In this document: positions 52,574 through 62,520 of the stretch, piece by piece
How the letters are laid out: the number at the start of each line of letters is the position of its first letter
Numbering within the stretch: the stretch's first letter is position 1
NCBI RefSeq assembly: GCF_011752935.1
Contig: NZ_VWWO01000001.1
Location: 1,922,001-1,986,000, forward strand
Origin: Chitinophaga sp. Cy-1792
Lineage (GTDB): Bacteria; Bacteroidota; Bacteroidia; Chitinophagales; Chitinophagaceae
Direction of reading: 5' to 3'
DNA: 64,000 nt
The notes under the pieces: generated by a model
What the model saw: the letters and a program-made list of their open reading frames with translations, nothing else
Database searches by the model: none
Told to the model about the DNA's origin: nothing
Translations under genes and position numbers: made by a program

Positions 52574-55500
52574 ATGCACTTACAGCACAGTATCCCTTCA
52601 GTTTTACAAAAAAAAATGCGGTACCTGGGCCTTCTTCTAGCCCTGTTGCTGGCATTTAACGGCGCCGTCAGGGCGCAGCAGCTGCCATTGAGCGGCACAG
52701 TAACCAATGAAAAAAATGAGCCACTTCCTGGTGTATCCGTATCCGTAAAAGGCGCTGTCAACGGCGTACTCACCGGAGTAGACGGTAAATACAAAATCAG
52801 CGCTAACGGTAAGGCTATTCTTGTATTTTCTATGATTGGTTTTGACTCCAAACAGGTGCCGGTAGGTTCCCAGACCACCGTGGACGTACAGCTCCACGAA
52901 TCCCTGACACAGCTCAGCGATGTGGTGGTAACAGCCATGGGTATCAAAAAAGAAAATAAAGTACTCGGTTATGCTATCACACAGGTAAAAGGTGAATCAT
53001 TTACCAAGGCCCGCGAAACAAACGTAATGTGGGGCCTCCAGGGTAAAGTAGCCGGTGTAAACGTAACCAAGCCAGTTACCGGTGCTTCCGGATCCAGCCG
53101 CGTGGTAATGCGTGGTGGCGACTTCGGTGGCAGCCAGCCCCTCTATGTGATCGATGGTATTCCAATGGTATCAGGAAATATGGGTAGCATCGACAATATG
53201 TACGGCGGCTCCGATGCCGGCGATGGTGTAAGCAGCATCAATCCGGACGATATCGAGTCTATGAACGTATTGAAAGGTAACACCGCCGCAGCTTTATACG
53301 GTGCAAGAGCTTCCAATGGTGTAATCGTTATCACCACTAAAAAAGGCCTGGCGCATAAAGGTATCGGTGTAGAAGTAAACAGCACTTACAGCATAGAAAG
53401 TGCAATAGACCATACAGATAAAGACTATCAATATCAATATGGTATCGGTATCGGTGGCCTGAAACCTACTACACAGGCAGAAGCCCTCGCTGCTGGCCGC
53501 TCCAGCTGGGGTGCTAAACTCGATGGTTCCAGCGTTATCCAGGGTGATGGTGTTTCAAGACCTTACAGCGCCGCTAAAAACAACGTGAAACATTTCTATA
53601 AAGATGGTAATACCTTTACCAACTCCGTAGCTTTACTCGGTGGTACTGAAAACCTCAACTTCCGCTTCGGCTTCGCTGATATGGATAATAAGGATATCAT
53701 GCCTAATTCAGGTGTACACAGAGATAACTTCACACTCAATGTTAATGCACGCCTCGGTAAAAAACTGACCGCTACCCTCAATGCACAATACATTAAGGAA
53801 AAAGCGAGAAACAGACCAATGCTCAACGACTATACCTCCAACGCAGCCGTTGCCGCATGGTTAATGCCTACCAACTATGATATCCGCGACTGGAGCAACC
53901 CACGCAGAGCAGATCGTAGCGAAAACCTCTGGACTACCAACAACTATTGGGCAAACCCTTATTTCGTTGCCTACCAGACACCTTCCGGCAATAAAGATGA
54001 CAGATTCATCGGTTCTGCCGATCTCAAATATGATTTCGATGATCACCTCTATGCCAGAGTACTTACCGGTACCGACTTCGCTTATCGCAACAGTATGAGC
54101 GTATGGCCTGACGGCGTAGGCTTCTATCCAAATGGAAGCATGAGCAGCTCCATTGCTTATCGCAACGAGTTCAACGCAATGGGAATGATAGGTTACAACA
54201 ACATCTTCTCCAAAAACTGGTCACTGAATACTTTCGTAGGTGGCAACGTGATGAAGAAAAAGTATTCCAGTACTTCAGCGAGCGGCGATAAATTCATCGT
54301 TCCTGGATTCTATGCGATCGGCAACACGACGACTCAATCTGGCGGTAGCTCCCGCAGCGAATCACAGATCAACTCTGTGTTCGGTTCTGCTGAATTAGGA
54401 TTCCATAACTATCTCTACTTAACGGTTACCGGCAGAAACGATTGGTTCTCTACCCTTGATCCTGCTAATAACAATATCTTCTATCCTTCTGTGGGCGCCA
54501 GCTTCGTGCTCTCCGATGCGGTGAAATTACCTGAGTGGATCAGCTTTGCAAAAGTACGCGGCTCCTGGGCACAAACTGGTAGTGATGCGGATATCAGCGC
54601 TTATCAGCTGAACATGACTTACAATATTAATGGCTCCATCTTTGGCGTTCCATTAGGTGCTATTGGTTCTTCCACTGTACCAAACTCAAAACTGCACCCT
54701 CAGCTGACAACTACCTATGAAGGCGGTCTGGAAGCACGTTTCCTGAATGGCCGACTGGGTATGGATCTCGCGGTATATAGCCGTCAGATTACGGATGCAA
54801 TCCTGTACTCACCGATCTCCAGCAGCTCTGGTTTCTCTGGTACTTACATGAACGCAGCAAGTATGGGTAATACCGGTATTGAACTGTTATTAACTGGTAC
54901 GCCTGTACGAACTAAAGATTTCCAATGGCAGGTTAGCTACAACCTGGGCTACAACAAAAGCAAAGTAAAAGAACTCATCAACGGTGCGCAGACAATGCAG
55001 CTCGCACAGAACCGCTCCGGCCTCTGGGGCGACGGTGGTGTGCCTTCCTATATCTTTGCTCAGGTGGGCAAACCTTTCGGCCTGCTCGAAGGAACTACCT
55101 ACACCCGCGATGCACAAGGCCGTATTGTATTTGATGATAAAGGCCTGCCTGTTGTAGGTGCTGTTAAAAACCTGGGTAACGGTATCGCACCTACTACAAT
55201 GGGTATCTCTAATACGCTTACCTACAAACAGTGGTCAATCGACTTCCTGATCGATGGTAAATTCGGTGGTAAAATGTTCTCCGGAACCAACAACCTGGCA
55301 TGGTACCAGGGGCTGGCTAAAGAAACCCTCGATGGCCGTGAAGGCGGTATCATCGGTAAAGGTGTAACTGCTGATGGTAAAGAAAATACCGTAAAAGTAT
55401 CTGCTGAAGACTACTATAAATTCGTTGCCAACAACATCACTGAACAGTTTATCTATGATGCATCATATATTAAACTGCGTCAGATTGTACTGGGCTACAG

Positions 55501-55702
55501 CCTGCCACAACGCTGGATCAAAGGCTCTGCTTTCCAGTCTGTTTCCCTCTCTTTTGTAGCGCGTAACCTCCTCACCATCTACTCTAAAGTACCAGTGGTT
55601 GATCCTGAATCTGCCTATACAACCGGTACCGGACAAGGTTTTGAAATGTTAGGTATGCCTGCTACACGCAGCTTCGGATTTAACCTGGGTGTTAAATTCT
55701 AA
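52574..55702 (+). CDS. SusC/RagA-type TonB-dependent outer-membrane transporter 2
   Basis: About 1042 residues from ATG 52574 (MHLQHSIPSVLQKKM); ATG 52616 (MRYLGLLLALLLAFNGAVRAQ), directly before the signal peptide, is equally possible. CarboxypepD_reg domain LSGTVTNEKNEPLPGVSVSV, plug VVVTAMGIKKENKVLGY, RGGDFGGSQPLYVIDGIPM and VLKGNTAAALYGARASNGVIVI, barrel to FNLGVKF. It is clearly related to SusC 1 but with a different barrel. It leads an operon with SusD 2, a sodium symporter and a GH130 phosphorylase, so a mannose-containing oligosaccharide is the likely substrate. Confidence 0.95.
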   Translation: MHLQHSIPSVLQKKMRYLGLLLALLLAFNGAVRAQQLPLSGTVTNEKNEPLPGVSVSVKGAVNGVLTGVDGKYKISANGKAILVFSMIGFDSKQVPVGSQTTVDVQLHESLTQLSDVVVTAMGIKKENKVLGYAITQVKGESFTKARETNVMWGLQGKVAGVNVTKPVTGASGSSRVVMRGGDFGGSQPLYVIDGIPMVSGNMGSIDNMYGGSDAGDGVSSINPDDIESMNVLKGNTAAALYGARASNGVIVITTKKGLAHKGIGVEVNSTYSIESAIDHTDKDYQYQYGIGIGGLKPTTQAEALAAGRSSWGAKLDGSSVIQGDGVSRPYSAAKNNVKHFYKDGNTFTNSVALLGGTENLNFRFGFADMDNKDIMPNSGVHRDNFTLNVNARLGKKLTATLNAQYIKEKARNRPMLNDYTSNAAVAAWLMPTNYDIRDWSNPRRADRSENLWTTNNYWANPYFVAYQTPSGNKDDRFIGSADLKYDFDDHLYARVLTGTDFAYRNSMSVWPDGVGFYPNGSMSSSIAYRNEFNAMGMIGYNNIFSKNWSLNTFVGGNVMKKKYSSTSASGDKFIVPGFYAIGNTTTQSGGSSRSESQINSVFGSAELGFHNYLYLTVTGRNDWFSTLDPANNNIFYPSVGASFVLSDAVKLPEWISFAKVRGSWAQTGSDADISAYQLNMTYNINGSIFGVPLGAIGSSTVPNSKLHPQLTTTYEGGLEARFLNGRLGMDLAVYSRQITDAILYSPISSSSGFSGTYMNAASMGNTGIELLLTGTPVRTKDFQWQVSYNLGYNKSKVKELINGAQTMQLAQNRSGLWGDGGVPSYIFAQVGKPFGLLEGTTYTRDAQGRIVFDDKGLPVVGAVKNLGNGIAPTTMGISNTLTYKQWSIDFLIDGKFGGKMFSGTNNLAWYQGLAKETLDGREGGIIGKGVTADGKENTVKVSAEDYYKFVANNITEQFIYDASYIKLRQIVLGYSLPQRWIKGSAFQSVSLSFVARNLLTIYSKVPVVDPESAYTTGTGQGFEMLGMPATRSFGFNLGVKF

Positions 55703-55734
55703 TTATTAGTCATCATCAGCAAAAGAGAAAAATT

Positions 55735-57252
55735 ATGAAAAGAAAATATCTGGCCTATATAGGAGCTTCGCTGGTTTTAATGACTGCAAGCTGTACCAAA
55801 GACCTGACAGATCTTAATACCAACCCGAACAGCACCACTGCTGTTCCTCCTTCCACCATGCTTAGTAATGTGGAACTGGCCACGGCCACATTGGGCAGAG
55901 GTACGGAGCGCCGTACCAACCTGGCCTTTACCATGATGGCGATGCAACAATTGTCATCTACCGAAACAATTGATGGTGGTGAAGGGGATAAGTACCTGAA
56001 AAATGATAACGCAGGTAATCTCTTTGATGATACCTACAGCCTGATCGTTAATAATATCGAACAACTGCAACAGGCAGTAAAAAATGATCCTAAACAGATC
56101 AACCTGTTGTCTGCCTCCCGTATCTGGCGCGTGCTGGTATTCCAGCGCCTCACGGATGCCTACGGCGATGTACCTTATTTCGATGCAGGTAAAGGTTACT
56201 CCGAAGGTAAATTCACCCCAACTTATGATAAGCAGTCGCTGATCTATGCCGATATGCTGAAAGAGTTGTCGGAAGCAGCTACTGCATTCGACGCCAGCAA
56301 AAATGGCCTCGGTTCTGCTGATATCGTTTATAGCGGTGATCTTACCAAATGGAAAAAACTGGCTTACTCTCTCATGCTGAAACTCTCGCTGCGTATGGAA
56401 AAACAGGATGCAGCCGGTGCTAAATCATGGGCAGCTAAGGCGGTAGCCGGCGGTGTAATGACAGATAACGCGGATATGTGTGTGATCAAACATTCTGCTG
56501 AACGTAATTCAGTGGCTAACCCGATCACTTATACCTTCAACAGCTACGACCTGGCTGCGGAAAAGATCAAGATCAGCAAAACCTTCCTGGATTACCTGGT
56601 AAATACCAGCGATCCACGTAGAGGCGTTTTCGTTAGTTTGTATAAAGGTGATACCACCCTGGCTAACCAGAAAGGATTACCTAACGGACTCGATGCTGCT
56701 GCATTCAAAACTAAATTTCCTGCTGATAGCCTGAAAGGGTTTTCTACCATCAATACCGGTCTTATCCTGCAACTGACTGCGCCTACTTTCCTGTTGAGCA
56801 ATGCAGAAGTACAACTGATGATGGCTGAGGCTGTCAACAAAGGCTGGACAGGTGGTAATGCAGCTGATTACTATACCCAGGCGGTGACAGGTTCCATGAA
56901 ACAACAGGCGCTCTATGGCGCAGGTGGTGTCATCACGGACGCACAAATCCAGGCTTACCTGACTGCTAATCCATTCCCGGCAGCGGCTGCTGACCAGCTG
57001 AAAGCGATCGGTTACCAGTATTGGGTGGCTACCTTCTTGAATGGCTGGGAATCCTTTGCCAACTGGCGCCGTACAGGCTATCCTGCACTTACACCGGTAA
57101 ACTATGCAGGCAATGTAACTAACGGAAATATCCCAAGAAGACTGACCTATACACTGTCAGAAGTAGTGAACAACCCGGCAGGCTACCAGGCCGCCATTAC
57201 CAACCAGGGTAAAGATGAATATATGACCAGGGTATGGTGGGATAAACAATAA
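55735..57252 (+). CDS. SusD-like surface glycan-binding lipoprotein 2
   Basis: A 505-residue lipoprotein (signal ending LMTASC). LTDLNTNPNSTTAVPPSTMLSNVELATATLGRGTERR and the C-terminal GNIPRRLTYTLSEVVNNPAGYQAAI ... RVWWDKQ match the SusD-like group with SusC partners of this type. 32 bp downstream of SusC 2. Confidence 0.92.
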   Translation: MKRKYLAYIGASLVLMTASCTKDLTDLNTNPNSTTAVPPSTMLSNVELATATLGRGTERRTNLAFTMMAMQQLSSTETIDGGEGDKYLKNDNAGNLFDDTYSLIVNNIEQLQQAVKNDPKQINLLSASRIWRVLVFQRLTDAYGDVPYFDAGKGYSEGKFTPTYDKQSLIYADMLKELSEAATAFDASKNGLGSADIVYSGDLTKWKKLAYSLMLKLSLRMEKQDAAGAKSWAAKAVAGGVMTDNADMCVIKHSAERNSVANPITYTFNSYDLAAEKIKISKTFLDYLVNTSDPRRGVFVSLYKGDTTLANQKGLPNGLDAAAFKTKFPADSLKGFSTINTGLILQLTAPTFLLSNAEVQLMMAEAVNKGWTGGNAADYYTQAVTGSMKQQALYGAGGVITDAQIQAYLTANPFPAAAADQLKAIGYQYWVATFLNGWESFANWRRTGYPALTPVNYAGNVTNGNIPRRLTYTLSEVVNNPAGYQAAITNQGKDEYMTRVWWDKQ

Positions 57253-57338
57253 ATAATATTTTACAGAATACTACTGGTGAGGATGTCTGAAAGGTATCCT
57301 CACCAGATTCCTGTAAAAAAAATAAACGACCAAAACAC

Positions 57339-59168
57339 ATGTTGCAGCTGATTGACTGGGTAATCATCGGGATATACCTGGGTATTATTGTATTGATAGG
57401 ATTATTGTTAAGACGTAAAGCAAAGCAGAATAAAACCGCGTACATGCTTGGGGGTAAATCATTGCCCTGGTATATGCTTGGCCTCTCTAATGCCGCCGAT
57501 ATGTTCGATATCTCCGGGACTATGTGGCTGGTTACGCTCACCTTCGTTTATGGTATGAAAAGTATCTGGATACCTTGGCTGTGGCCTATCTTCAATCAGG
57601 TGTTCATGATGGTATTCGTTTCTGCCTGGTTAAGAAAATCCAATGTTTCTACCGGGGCTGAATGGATTAATACAAGATTTGGTAAAGGCCGTGATGCCGC
57701 CTGGTCGCATACTATCACGGTCGTTTTTGCACTCATCAGCTGCCTGGGCTTTATGGCTTATGGCTTTGTGGGCCTGGGTAAATTTATGGAAATCTTCATC
57801 CCATGGCAAAATATTGCTCCCTATATTCCCTTCACCGTATTGCCTGAATACGTGCCACACCTCTATGGTGTTGCCTTCGCATTGTTTGCTGTTTTCTACA
57901 GCATCCTGGGAGGTATGAGTAGTATCGTCTGGGCAGATGCCGTACAATATATTATTCGTACAGTCGCTGCCGTTATCATCGCGGTTATCGCAATGAACGC
58001 ACTGGCAGTACATGCACTGAATGTTCCTGAAGGATGGTTTAATCCTTTCTTCGGCTGGAAACTGGACCTGGACTGGGGGCGCATCATTCCGGAAGTAAAT
58101 GAAAAAATTAACAGCGACGGCTATACGATGTTTGGTGCCTTCTTTATGATGATGGTATTCAAAGGACTCCTGGTGAGTCTGGCAGGCCCTGCACCTAACT
58201 ACGATATGCAAAAGATCTTGTCTACCCGCAGTCCGCAGGATGCCGCTAAAATGAGTGGGTTTGTATCCATCGTGCTCATGCCGGTAAGGTACCTCATGAT
58301 CATTGGCTTTGCGGTACTGGGGCTGATTTATTATAAACAGCTGGATTTAAAAACCGGTGACCATATTGATTTTGAAAAAATCCTCCCGGCAGCCATCAGC
58401 AGCTTCGCGCCTGTAGGCGTAATGGGCTTGCTGGTAGCGGGTATGCTGGCTTCGTTTATCGGCACCTTCGCCGGTACATTGAATGCGGCACAGGCCTATA
58501 TTCTCAACGATGTCTATTTAAAATATATAAATCCAAACGCCAGCAATAAAAGAATCAGCAGCGTTAACTATATCTCCGGTATCCTGGTAGTAATTACCAG
58601 CATTATCATTGGCGTTTTTGCCAAAGACGTGAATAGCGTACTGCAATGGCTGGTATCCGGATTATGGGGTGGTTACGTGGCTGCCAATGTACTGAAGTGG
58701 TACTGGTGGCGCTTTAACGGGTACGGTTTCTTCTGGGGTATGTTATCGGGTATTGCAGCTGCGCTGATCTGCCCGTACATCTTCACCGGACTGAGTCTCT
58801 ACTACTTCCCGGTAATCCTGGTCATCTCGCTGGCAGGATGCATCATCGGTACTTTATCCACACCTCCTGTTGAAGATAAAACTATCCAGCAGTTCTATTA
58901 TAACGTACGTCCCTGGGGTTTCTGGAAACCTGTGCTGACACAGCTGCAGGCAGCAGATGCAAGCGTGAAGCCCAATAATAATTTTGGCCGCGATATGTTT
59001 AACGTGGCGGTAGGGATTATTGCACAGTTATGCCTGATGGCATTACCGATGTACCTGGTGCTGCAACAGCAGGTGCCAATGTATGTCACCGCTGCCATAC
59101 TGGTGCTGATGCTGGTGTTGCTCAAGAAATTCTGGTGGGATAGCCTCGAAAAAAATGAAGCGAAATAA
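57339..59168 (+). CDS. Sodium:solute symporter family protein
   Basis: A 609-residue inner-membrane protein with about 13-14 hydrophobic helices from residue 6 on. The first helices (WVIIGIYLGIIVLIGLLLRR, then YMLGGKSLPWYMLGLSNAADMFDISG) are the SSS/SGLT opening; GLLVAGMLASFIGTFAGTLNAAQ is the conserved sodium-site helix. It probably imports mono- or disaccharides released in the periplasm. It is followed after 3 bp by a GH130 phosphorylase gene, the same order as in known mannan-use loci. Confidence 0.92.
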   Translation: MLQLIDWVIIGIYLGIIVLIGLLLRRKAKQNKTAYMLGGKSLPWYMLGLSNAADMFDISGTMWLVTLTFVYGMKSIWIPWLWPIFNQVFMMVFVSAWLRKSNVSTGAEWINTRFGKGRDAAWSHTITVVFALISCLGFMAYGFVGLGKFMEIFIPWQNIAPYIPFTVLPEYVPHLYGVAFALFAVFYSILGGMSSIVWADAVQYIIRTVAAVIIAVIAMNALAVHALNVPEGWFNPFFGWKLDLDWGRIIPEVNEKINSDGYTMFGAFFMMMVFKGLLVSLAGPAPNYDMQKILSTRSPQDAAKMSGFVSIVLMPVRYLMIIGFAVLGLIYYKQLDLKTGDHIDFEKILPAAISSFAPVGVMGLLVAGMLASFIGTFAGTLNAAQAYILNDVYLKYINPNASNKRISSVNYISGILVVITSIIIGVFAKDVNSVLQWLVSGLWGGYVAANVLKWYWWRFNGYGFFWGMLSGIAAALICPYIFTGLSLYYFPVILVISLAGCIIGTLSTPPVEDKTIQQFYYNVRPWGFWKPVLTQLQAADASVKPNNNFGRDMFNVAVGIIAQLCLMALPMYLVLQQQVPMYVTAAILVLMLVLLKKFWWDSLEKNEAK

Positions 59169-59171
59169 ATT

Positions 59172-60356
59172 ATGAGAATGCGAGAAAATTTCAGTGAACG
59201 ATTAACACAACTGCAAACGGAACACGAACAGTTGCTGCAAAGAAACAATGAACCATTGTTGCCCGGAAATGGTGTCTACACCCGTTATCAACAGCCTATA
59301 CTCACGGCAGCGCATACGCCATTATTCTGGCGCTATGACCTGAACCCGGCTACCAATCCCTTCCTCATGGAACGCTTCGGTATTAACGCAGCCTTCAATG
59401 CGGGCGCTATCAAATGGCAGGGCCGCTACCTGCTGATGGTGCGCGTGGAAGGCGCCGACAGAAAATCTTTCTTCGCCCTCGCCGAAAGTAAAGATGGTAT
59501 CCATGGCTGGCATTTCCATAATAAACCGGTGATCATCCCCGAAACGGATAACCCGGACGTAAATGTCTATGATGTACGCCTGACCGCTCACGAAGATGGA
59601 TGGGTATACGGCCTGTTCTGTACAGAACGCAAAGACCCGGCGGCAGCTGCCGGCGATATGTCTTCCGCTATCGCGCAATGTGGTATTATCCGTACAAAGG
59701 ATATGCTCACCTGGGAAAGACTCCCCGATCTGGTAACGGCTTCACCGCAACAACGTAACGTGGTGCTGCACCCGGAGTTTGTAAACGGCCAGTACGCGCT
59801 GTATACAAGACCCCAGGACAATTTCATCGAGGCCGGTACCGGCGGTGGTATCGCTGTCGGCTATACGAAAACAATGACCAATGCCGTGGTAACTGCTGAA
59901 AACGTTATCGATCCCCGGCATTATCATACTATCAGTGAACTGAAAAACGGACAGGGGCCAGCGCCACTGAAAACAAAGGAAGGCTGGCTACACCTGGCAC
60001 ACGGTGTACGCAACACCGCTGCCGGATTCCGTTATGTCCTGTATATGTTTATGACTGATCTGGAAGATATCTCCCGGGTTATCTATAAACCTGCTGGCTA
60101 CTTCATGGGGCCGGAAGGGCCGGAGAGAGTAGGGGATGTTTCCAATGTCCTGTTCTCTAACGGTTGGGTAGCCGACGACGATGGTACGGTGTATATCTAT
60201 TATGCCTCTTCTGATACGCGTATGCACGTGGCAGTATCTTCCCTGGAACAACTGACGGACTATGTGAAAAATACCGCCCCTGATGCGTACAGGTCTGCTG
60301 CCAGTGTACAACAGCTGATCTCCATCATCGACGCCAATGAACCTTTTTTTAGATAG
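59172..60356 (+). CDS. GH130 glycoside phosphorylase, resembling 4-O-beta-D-mannosyl-D-glucose phosphorylase
   Basis: A 394-residue cytoplasmic protein with no signal peptide. RYQQPILTAAHTPLFWRYDLN, NAAFNAGAIKWQGRYLLMVRVEG, NVYDVRLTAHEDGW, LHPEFVNGQYALYTRPQ and LAHGVRNTAAGF(R)YVLY match the GH130_1 group, in which the general acid Asp lies in the YDVRL region. The known reaction is phosphorolysis of mannosylglucose to mannose-1-phosphate and glucose. Here it would process disaccharides brought in by the preceding symporter, linking the locus to beta-mannan/glucomannan use. The exact specificity (mannosylglucose versus manno-oligosaccharides) is inferred. Confidence 0.88.
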   Translation: MRMRENFSERLTQLQTEHEQLLQRNNEPLLPGNGVYTRYQQPILTAAHTPLFWRYDLNPATNPFLMERFGINAAFNAGAIKWQGRYLLMVRVEGADRKSFFALAESKDGIHGWHFHNKPVIIPETDNPDVNVYDVRLTAHEDGWVYGLFCTERKDPAAAAGDMSSAIAQCGIIRTKDMLTWERLPDLVTASPQQRNVVLHPEFVNGQYALYTRPQDNFIEAGTGGGIAVGYTKTMTNAVVTAENVIDPRHYHTISELKNGQGPAPLKTKEGWLHLAHGVRNTAAGFRYVLYMFMTDLEDISRVIYKPAGYFMGPEGPERVGDVSNVLFSNGWVADDDGTVYIYYASSDTRMHVAVSSLEQLTDYVKNTAPDAYRSAASVQQLISIIDANEPFFR

Positions 60357-60393
60357 CGTGGAATTAACACTACTTTGGTAGCCCCTTTGATGG

Positions 60394-60423
60394 CCCTCTC
60401 TGCTCACCGCAGGGAGGGTTTTG
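60394..60423 (+). terminator. Terminator after the GH130 gene
   Basis: CCCTCTCTGC-TCACC-GCAGGGAGGG followed by TTTTGTTTTT. Confidence 0.85.
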
Positions 60424-60458
60424 TTTTTATGTGGCGGATATTATATCTTGCCCCGATA

Positions 60459-62414
60459 ATGTCATCCAGATCAGTATGTAGGCTTTTGCTCCTGTTTATC
60501 TTCCAGGTAGTATCCCCCTTGGTGTGGGCACAGGATTCTGTTACCACCTATCAGCTGCTGGACTCCGTTTCCCAGCTCAGACCTGATACCGCTACCGTGA
60601 GTACCCTGCTGGCCAAAGGCAGACTTACCACCCGCTATTTCGACAGCCGTAAACAGGACAACATCTTCTTCCTGGAAGCCATCAGTTTGAGCCAGAAGCT
60701 GAAATATCCACGCGGATTATCCATGGCCTATAATGAACTGGGCACCGGCAAAAGAAACAGGTCTCAGTACATCCTGGCGGAAGACTACCACGAACGTGCG
60801 GTGAAATACGCCGAAGAAGCAAAGGATACCCTCCTGATGGCACAATCACTCAATAATACCGGGGTGGATTGCCGCCGCCTGGACAAGCTCCAGAAAGCCT
60901 TTGATCTCCATCTTAAAGCCCTCCACCTCGCCGAACAGATAGGCAACGTGAAAAATATCTGCGTCGCCACCAACAGCATCGGGAATATCCAGCTGTCTGA
61001 AGGCAAATACGAAGAGTCCATACAACGTTTTAAACGCGCCCTGAAACTGGAAGAAGAAAGCAATAACCCACTGGGCATGGCTATCAATTACGGTAACATG
61101 GGGTATGCCTATCAGGGGCTCGGGAAACTGGATGAAGCCATTGGACTCTATAAAAACTCATTGGCAATCAATGAAAAAATTAAAAACCCTACCGGAATAG
61201 TTATCTGCTATAACGCCCTTGGCTCCGCCTACCAGGAAAAAAAGGATTACACAGCCGCTATGGACTACCTGCGCCTGGCCCTGAAAGTCAATGACCAGGT
61301 AGACGATAAAGTGCATATCGCCGAAAGCTACATGCATATCGGGAAGCTCTACAGCGTACAGAATAAACATGACGATGCCCGTAAATTCTTTCAGCAGGCC
61401 ATAGACCTGAGTGTATACTGGGGCTTTAAATCCATCCTGATGGATACCTATAAAGCCATGGCCGCAGATTACAAGAATAGTGGCGATTTCCAGAAATCAC
61501 TGGAAGCTACCGATAAATCCCTCCTGTATAAGGATAGTATCCTGGATGAGAAGTCCACCATGGCCCTTAACCAGATGCAGACCATCTATGATGTAGACCT
61601 GAAAGATAACCAGATACGCACCCTGGAACACGATAAAATGGTCAGCGAACTCCGCACGAAACGTAATGTGGTATTCATTTTTGCGCTGGTGGCATTTCTG
61701 CTGATGGTGACCGTAGGAGGTTTTTTCTATATCCGCCATCGTAACCTGGAAGAAAATAAACAGACCTTACAGCTGGAATTACGCTCCCTCCGCTCGCAGA
61801 TGAACCCGCATTTTATCTTTAATTCATTAAGTTCCATCCACCGTTATATCTGGAGCAACAACCAGGAAGAGGCTTCCGACTACCTGACGAAGTTCTCAAA
61901 ACTGATGCGGCTGATCCTGGACAATACACAGCATACCTTTATCTCTTTAAATAAAGAACTGGAATCGCTTCGTTTATACCTTAACCTTGAATCATTGAGA
62001 TGTAATGGTATATTTGAGTATAATATTCATGTGGCAGATGATATAAATGATGATGAAGTGTTGATCCCACCCATGATATTACAGCCCTACGTGGAAAATG
62101 CCATCTGGCATGGATTGGTGCATAAAACGACCGAACAGGGCAAACTGGATATATTCATCAAGCTGAGTGGCCGCTCACTGGTATGTACCATTTCTGATAA
62201 TGGTATCGGTAGAAAGAAAGCGATGGAAATAAAGGCCCGTAAAGGAAAAGTCCATAATTCGGTAGGGATGAAAGTTACCGAAGGACGTATAGACCTGATC
62301 CGTAAAATCAATAATAAAGATGCAAGCGTGTCAGTAACTGACCTGGAAAATGAAACAGGTGAAGCGGCAGGCACCACGGTAACAATCGTTTTGCCGGCAG
62401 AATTTATTTTCTGA
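60459..62414 (+). CDS. TPR-containing LytS-type sensor histidine kinase
   Basis: A 651-residue protein from ATG 60459 (MSSRSVC..., signal-like segment RLLLLFIFQVVSPLVWA); ATG 60429 would add ten residues. Residues ~95-365 hold about six tetratricopeptide repeats (for example ALHLAEQIGNVKNICVATNSIG and the repeats after it), a membrane helix lies near 405-425 (NVVFIFALVAFLLMVTVGG), and the C-terminal kinase has phospho-His451 in LRSQMNPHFIFNSLSS and the HATPase boxes PPMILQPYVENAIWHGL and SDNGIGRKK. The TPR domain is outside the cytoplasm and probably senses a protein or glycan signal. It pairs with the LytTR regulator 106 bp downstream and may sense the mannan-use locus. Confidence 0.92.
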   Translation: MSSRSVCRLLLLFIFQVVSPLVWAQDSVTTYQLLDSVSQLRPDTATVSTLLAKGRLTTRYFDSRKQDNIFFLEAISLSQKLKYPRGLSMAYNELGTGKRNRSQYILAEDYHERAVKYAEEAKDTLLMAQSLNNTGVDCRRLDKLQKAFDLHLKALHLAEQIGNVKNICVATNSIGNIQLSEGKYEESIQRFKRALKLEEESNNPLGMAINYGNMGYAYQGLGKLDEAIGLYKNSLAINEKIKNPTGIVICYNALGSAYQEKKDYTAAMDYLRLALKVNDQVDDKVHIAESYMHIGKLYSVQNKHDDARKFFQQAIDLSVYWGFKSILMDTYKAMAADYKNSGDFQKSLEATDKSLLYKDSILDEKSTMALNQMQTIYDVDLKDNQIRTLEHDKMVSELRTKRNVVFIFALVAFLLMVTVGGFFYIRHRNLEENKQTLQLELRSLRSQMNPHFIFNSLSSIHRYIWSNNQEEASDYLTKFSKLMRLILDNTQHTFISLNKELESLRLYLNLESLRCNGIFEYNIHVADDINDDEVLIPPMILQPYVENAIWHGLVHKTTEQGKLDIFIKLSGRSLVCTISDNGIGRKKAMEIKARKGKVHNSVGMKVTEGRIDLIRKINNKDASVSVTDLENETGEAAGTTVTIVLPAEFIF

Positions 62415-62520
62415 TGTTAGCTATAGATGGCTGTTAATTGACCTGCCTATCCCTTGAATCAGCCCATTTTCTATTGAATTGTGACCGCTACTCCGGTAGC
62501 TGTCAGTTAAATCTGTATAA